In this document: in pieces, positions 60,961 to 64,000 of the stretch
How the letters are laid out: the number at the start of each line of letters is the position of its first letter
Numbering within the stretch: position 1 is the stretch's first letter
NCBI RefSeq assembly: GCF_018143015.1
Contig: NC_054748.1
Span: 4,764,080 to 4,828,079 of the forward strand
Source: Lytechinus variegatus
Taxonomy: Eukaryota > Echinodermata > Echinoidea > Temnopleuroida > Toxopneustidae
Length of the DNA stretch: 64,000 nt
Reading direction: 5' to 3'
Position numbers and translations under genes: made by a program
The notes under the pieces: generated by a model
Databases searched by the model: none
What the model was told of the DNA's origin: nothing
The model's input: the letters and a program-made list of their open reading frames with translations, nothing else

Positions 60961-61599
60961 CCCTACACGGACCATTGCGTTAGTGCCTCAAATATCACTA
61001 CCTTCGATGAGCGAGGATTTGAGGCCGGGTATATCATGACGGTTTCAGGACATAAAAAATGGAACAGTTTGCCCCCTCACACCTCACAGAATCGCCTGGA
61101 ATATGCCTCTTCTTTTTTTTTTTTACTTTTTAACGGTAGCTGATAGTAAATCATATTTACCCTTTTTGTTTGGATTCGTACAACTTCTAAACTAACACTT
61201 GCGATTATTCGAATTCGCACGGAATTGTTGAACATGATTGTTCAAAACTTCCCAACGGATTGAAAAACCGTTGGTCATCTGTTTGAATTCGCATCTTTTG
61301 TTTAGTCTGCGGTAATCGTTCGAAACGATCTCGAAAAAACCTTAACGAAGCAACACGATGACACAAACGTACAAAAATGTCGGATGTATTCCCTCGTCTT
61401 CGTTTCTAATCGCACGCCATATCAAACCATTGCTCTGTGTTCTTTCCTCTTATTGGGTTAAATCAACCCTTTGCACGCCTTCGGCAGCAATTTACTCAAA
61501 GAGGTTAACCGAAAAATCGATATCCTTCGCATGTCATATGTATCCTTCGTTTATCGTTCGTTGATAACATTTGACAATAGCTCCTGATCGCATTTAAGT

Positions 61600-62391
61600 A
61601 ACAATCGCCCAATTTCAATTCTCCCCACGATTAGCAAAATAATTGAAAGACTTGCCCATCAACAATTCTACGATTATCTCACCAAAAAGTCAATCTTGAG
61701 TAAAGTACAATTCGGTTTCCGACCGGGTCACTCAACCGCAGCCGCTTTAGCTTCAATGACGGATCACTGGTCTAAAGCAATAGACAATGGTCAGCTTGTG
61801 TGTGCTGTTTTCATTGATCTTAGACGTGCGTTTGACTCTGTCAACACGAATGTACTGCTAAATAAGCTCCAGCGTATTGGCTGTTCCGATAAAACACTTA
61901 GATGGTTTAACTCTTATCTCAACATGAGATTGCAATGTGTTCAATATAACAAATCTATTTCTGAGAAAGAAAGTGTGTCTATCGGAGTACCACAAGGATC
62001 CATATTAGGTCCGCTACTCTTTCTAGTACTTATTAACGACCTGCCGAATGTAATAAAGAATGGTCAAGTTACAATGTATGCCGACGACACAACATTATTT
62101 TTATCAGGATGTGATATAGATAGTATGAAATTGGCTTTACAAGAAGATGTAAATGCTTTAAACCAATGGTTAAAATTAAATAAATTGATTCTCAATGTTG
62201 AAAAGACAAATATGATGATTCTGGGATCAAGACAAAGAATGAACAAATATAATAATTCAGATTCAGATATCTCTATCACGTTTGATGGTAAAGTAATAAA
62301 TAAGGTTCACTCCACTAAGTGTTTAGGTGTCATAATAGACGATAAACTTCTTTGGCCTGATCATGATCAAAAGATGTATAACTGCATGTAA
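61600..62391 (+). pseudogene. LINE C reverse transcriptase fragment
   Basis: From about 61610 the frame reads NNRPISILPTISKIIERL, then FGFRPGHSTAAAL, FIDLRRAFDSVN, IGVPQGSILGPLLF, MYADDTTLF (YADD at 62077-62088), NVEKTNMMILG and CLGVIIDDKLLW, ending in a foreign tail and stop at 62391. The fingers and palm are present; endonuclease and thumb are missing. Its YADD and NDLPN style set it apart from the YVDD lineage of LINE A/B. Truncated at both ends. Confidence 0.82.
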
Positions 62392-62423
62392 TTTATCAAT
62401 TTTATTTTAATAAGTTTTAATAG

Positions 62424-64000
62424 GAAATAGGAAGAGCGGGGAATACGCTAGATCTGCTAAAAACCAGAAGGGTCGACGAAGTGGTCCCTGCGATTGATTC
62501 CATCAGGGGTCTTCCTTCTGATCATGACTGTATATGGTGCACTATTAACTTGGAACGCCCGCCACCAAGAAGCTTGTCACTTGCAGGAAGCTTCGTGATA
62601 TCAATATGGACTCATTCAAGTCAGATATTCTGGCATCTTCTCTTACATCTTCGCTCTCATCGTGTTCTTCTAAAGCAGTTCAACAGTACAATTGTGTGCT
62701 GAAGGAACTGTTAGATAAGCACGCACCAACTCAATCATCAGTTGTGTCCTTAAGACCACGGGCTCCTTGGTACAACGACTCCATTCAACAGGATAAGCGA
62801 GTTAAACGCCGTGCAGAGAGAACGATGATGAAATCAGGCCTAGAGATCCACAGGCAGATATACCAACAACTATGCAAGACCTACAATGACGCACTTACAG
62901 AGTCAAAATCACGGTTTCTGTCAGCTGAAGTTGTAGACTGTGACACAAAACAACTTTTCAAGCTCGTCCAAACGCTGTCTTGCCCCGATCGAGCTTCTGT
63001 GCTTCCTGATCGAGATTCAGATGAGTCACTAGCAAATGACTTTGGTGAGTTCTTCGAGAGGAAAATTCATAAAATTATTGAAGGATCTGACCCAGCTCCA
63101 TGTCAATGTGATAGTGCGTTTTCCTCGTTTGAACCAGTATCTGAAAACCAGGTTGGAAAAGTGATCAGTGCCATGACTTCCAAATATTGCCAGCTGGATC
63201 CTCTTCCAACATGGTTAGTCAAGGGGTGCTTGAGTGAATTGGTGCCAGTTATCACATCCATCGTAAACGGTTCGCTGTCTTCTGGGAGTGTTCCTGACAG
63301 CTTCAAGGTCGCTCATGTAGTTCCCCTGCTGAAGAAACGTGGTTTGGATCCTAATGCTCTTCGGAACTATAGACCTGTGTCCAACCAAATGTTCCTTGCA
63401 AAAGTTCTTGAAAGAGTTGCGAGCTCCCAGTTGAAAGCGTATCTAGAAAATAACTGCCTGTTTCCCATAATGCAGTCGGCCTATCGTTCGTTCCACTCAA
63501 CGGAAACAGCGCTCGTGAAAGTAATGAACTATCTCTTACTGGCTGTTGACAAGGGTAATGAGGCGACATTGGTTCTACTAGATTACAGTGCTGCCTTTGA
63601 TACCATTGACCATGGAAATTTGATCTCCATCTTTGAATGTAAATATGGTATCACAGGTGTTGCTCAACAGTGGCTGGTGTCCTACTTAGAAAATCGGAGA
63701 CAGAGGGTCAAAGTTAACAACGCTATCTCAAAGACTTTTCCTCTCTCCCAGGGAATCCCTCAGGGCCCCGTCATTGGTCCTTTGGCATTTGCACTGTACA
63801 CCGGTCCTCTGTCGCAGGTCATTAGCACACATGAAGGAATCAAGCACATCATGTACGCAGATGACACTCAGTTGTATGCTGTCATCAGACCTGACGAACA
63901 TGATGCTGGCCTCCACAAATTGCAGCAGTGTATAGCAGATGTTAAGGACTGGTCACTAAAGAACAATCTTCAATTTAATGACTCTAAAACTGAGGTTCTA
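62424..64000 (+). pseudogene. LINE D endonuclease-reverse transcriptase, partial, frameshifted, runs off the window
   Basis: From 62436 a frame gives GNTLDLLKTRRVDEV and LPSDHDCIWCTINL, the C-terminal end of an APE-type endonuclease with its SDH motif. Near 62555-62565 the frame shifts, and the second frame (codons starting at 62600, for example) is open to the last base: RKLRDINMDSF, a charged linker (LRPRAPWYNDSIQ, KRVKRRAERTM), then RT motifs RNYRPVSNQMFLAKVLE, LLDYSAAFDTIDH, GIPQGPVIGPLAF and MYADDTQLY (YADD at 63854-63865). The open stretch exceeds 1.4 kb. The 5' end is truncated next to LINE C. CR1-like in style; clade not resolved. Confidence 0.85.

Overview
The window looks like genomic DNA from a marine deuterostome, most likely an echinoderm and plausibly a sea urchin. 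The base composition is AT-rich with many long AT, ATT/ATG and polypyrimidine tracts. There is one compact, intronless Shaker-type channel gene in 64 kb. The rest is dominated by non-LTR retrotransposons, tRNA-derived SINEs with (ATT)n tails, MITEs, foldback elements and dispersed repeats. Several of these repeats match families I recall from sea-urchin sequence, but that is memory and not a search.

Layout. 1-6.9 kb: non-coding with small inverted-repeat elements. 6.93-8.63 kb (minus): a complete Kv1/Shaker potassium channel, the only confident host gene, with a CpG-richer upstream flank. 11.4-12.4 kb: a MITE and a 160-bp tandem repeat. 12.7-15.1 kb: a SINE split by a 2.1-kb foldback element (FB1) whose inverted arms are 17-bp minisatellite arrays and which is bounded by a 9-bp target duplication. 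16.95-25.54 kb: two ends of a candidate 8.6-kb inverted-repeat DNA transposon holding decayed coding-like islands. 27.9-38.2 kb: LINE remnants, one almost intact LINE (LINE A, one frameshift) and a MITE. 38.5-45.5 kb: SINE, TIR element, a 1.2-kb tandem duplication and a LINE tail. 46-50.3 kb: weak exon-like islands and a palindromic promoter-like motif. 51.0-56.9 kb: a second foldback element (FB2) with 42-bp repeat arms, containing a MITE and a 5'-truncated LINE (LINE B) with an open EN-RT frame. 57-64 kb: polypyrimidine tracts, a GC-rich perfect hairpin, SINEs, a second MITE copy, and pieces of three further LINEs; the last runs off the right edge.

How the parts relate. Apart from the channel gene, the window is a record of nested transposition. 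LINE-encoded endonuclease/reverse transcriptases are the likely source of mobility for the SINEs. MITE families share termini with larger elements. FB1 landed in the tRNA-like head of a SINE, so FB1 is the younger of the two. FB2 holds a LINE and a MITE between its arms. No tRNA, rRNA or CRISPR locus is supported.
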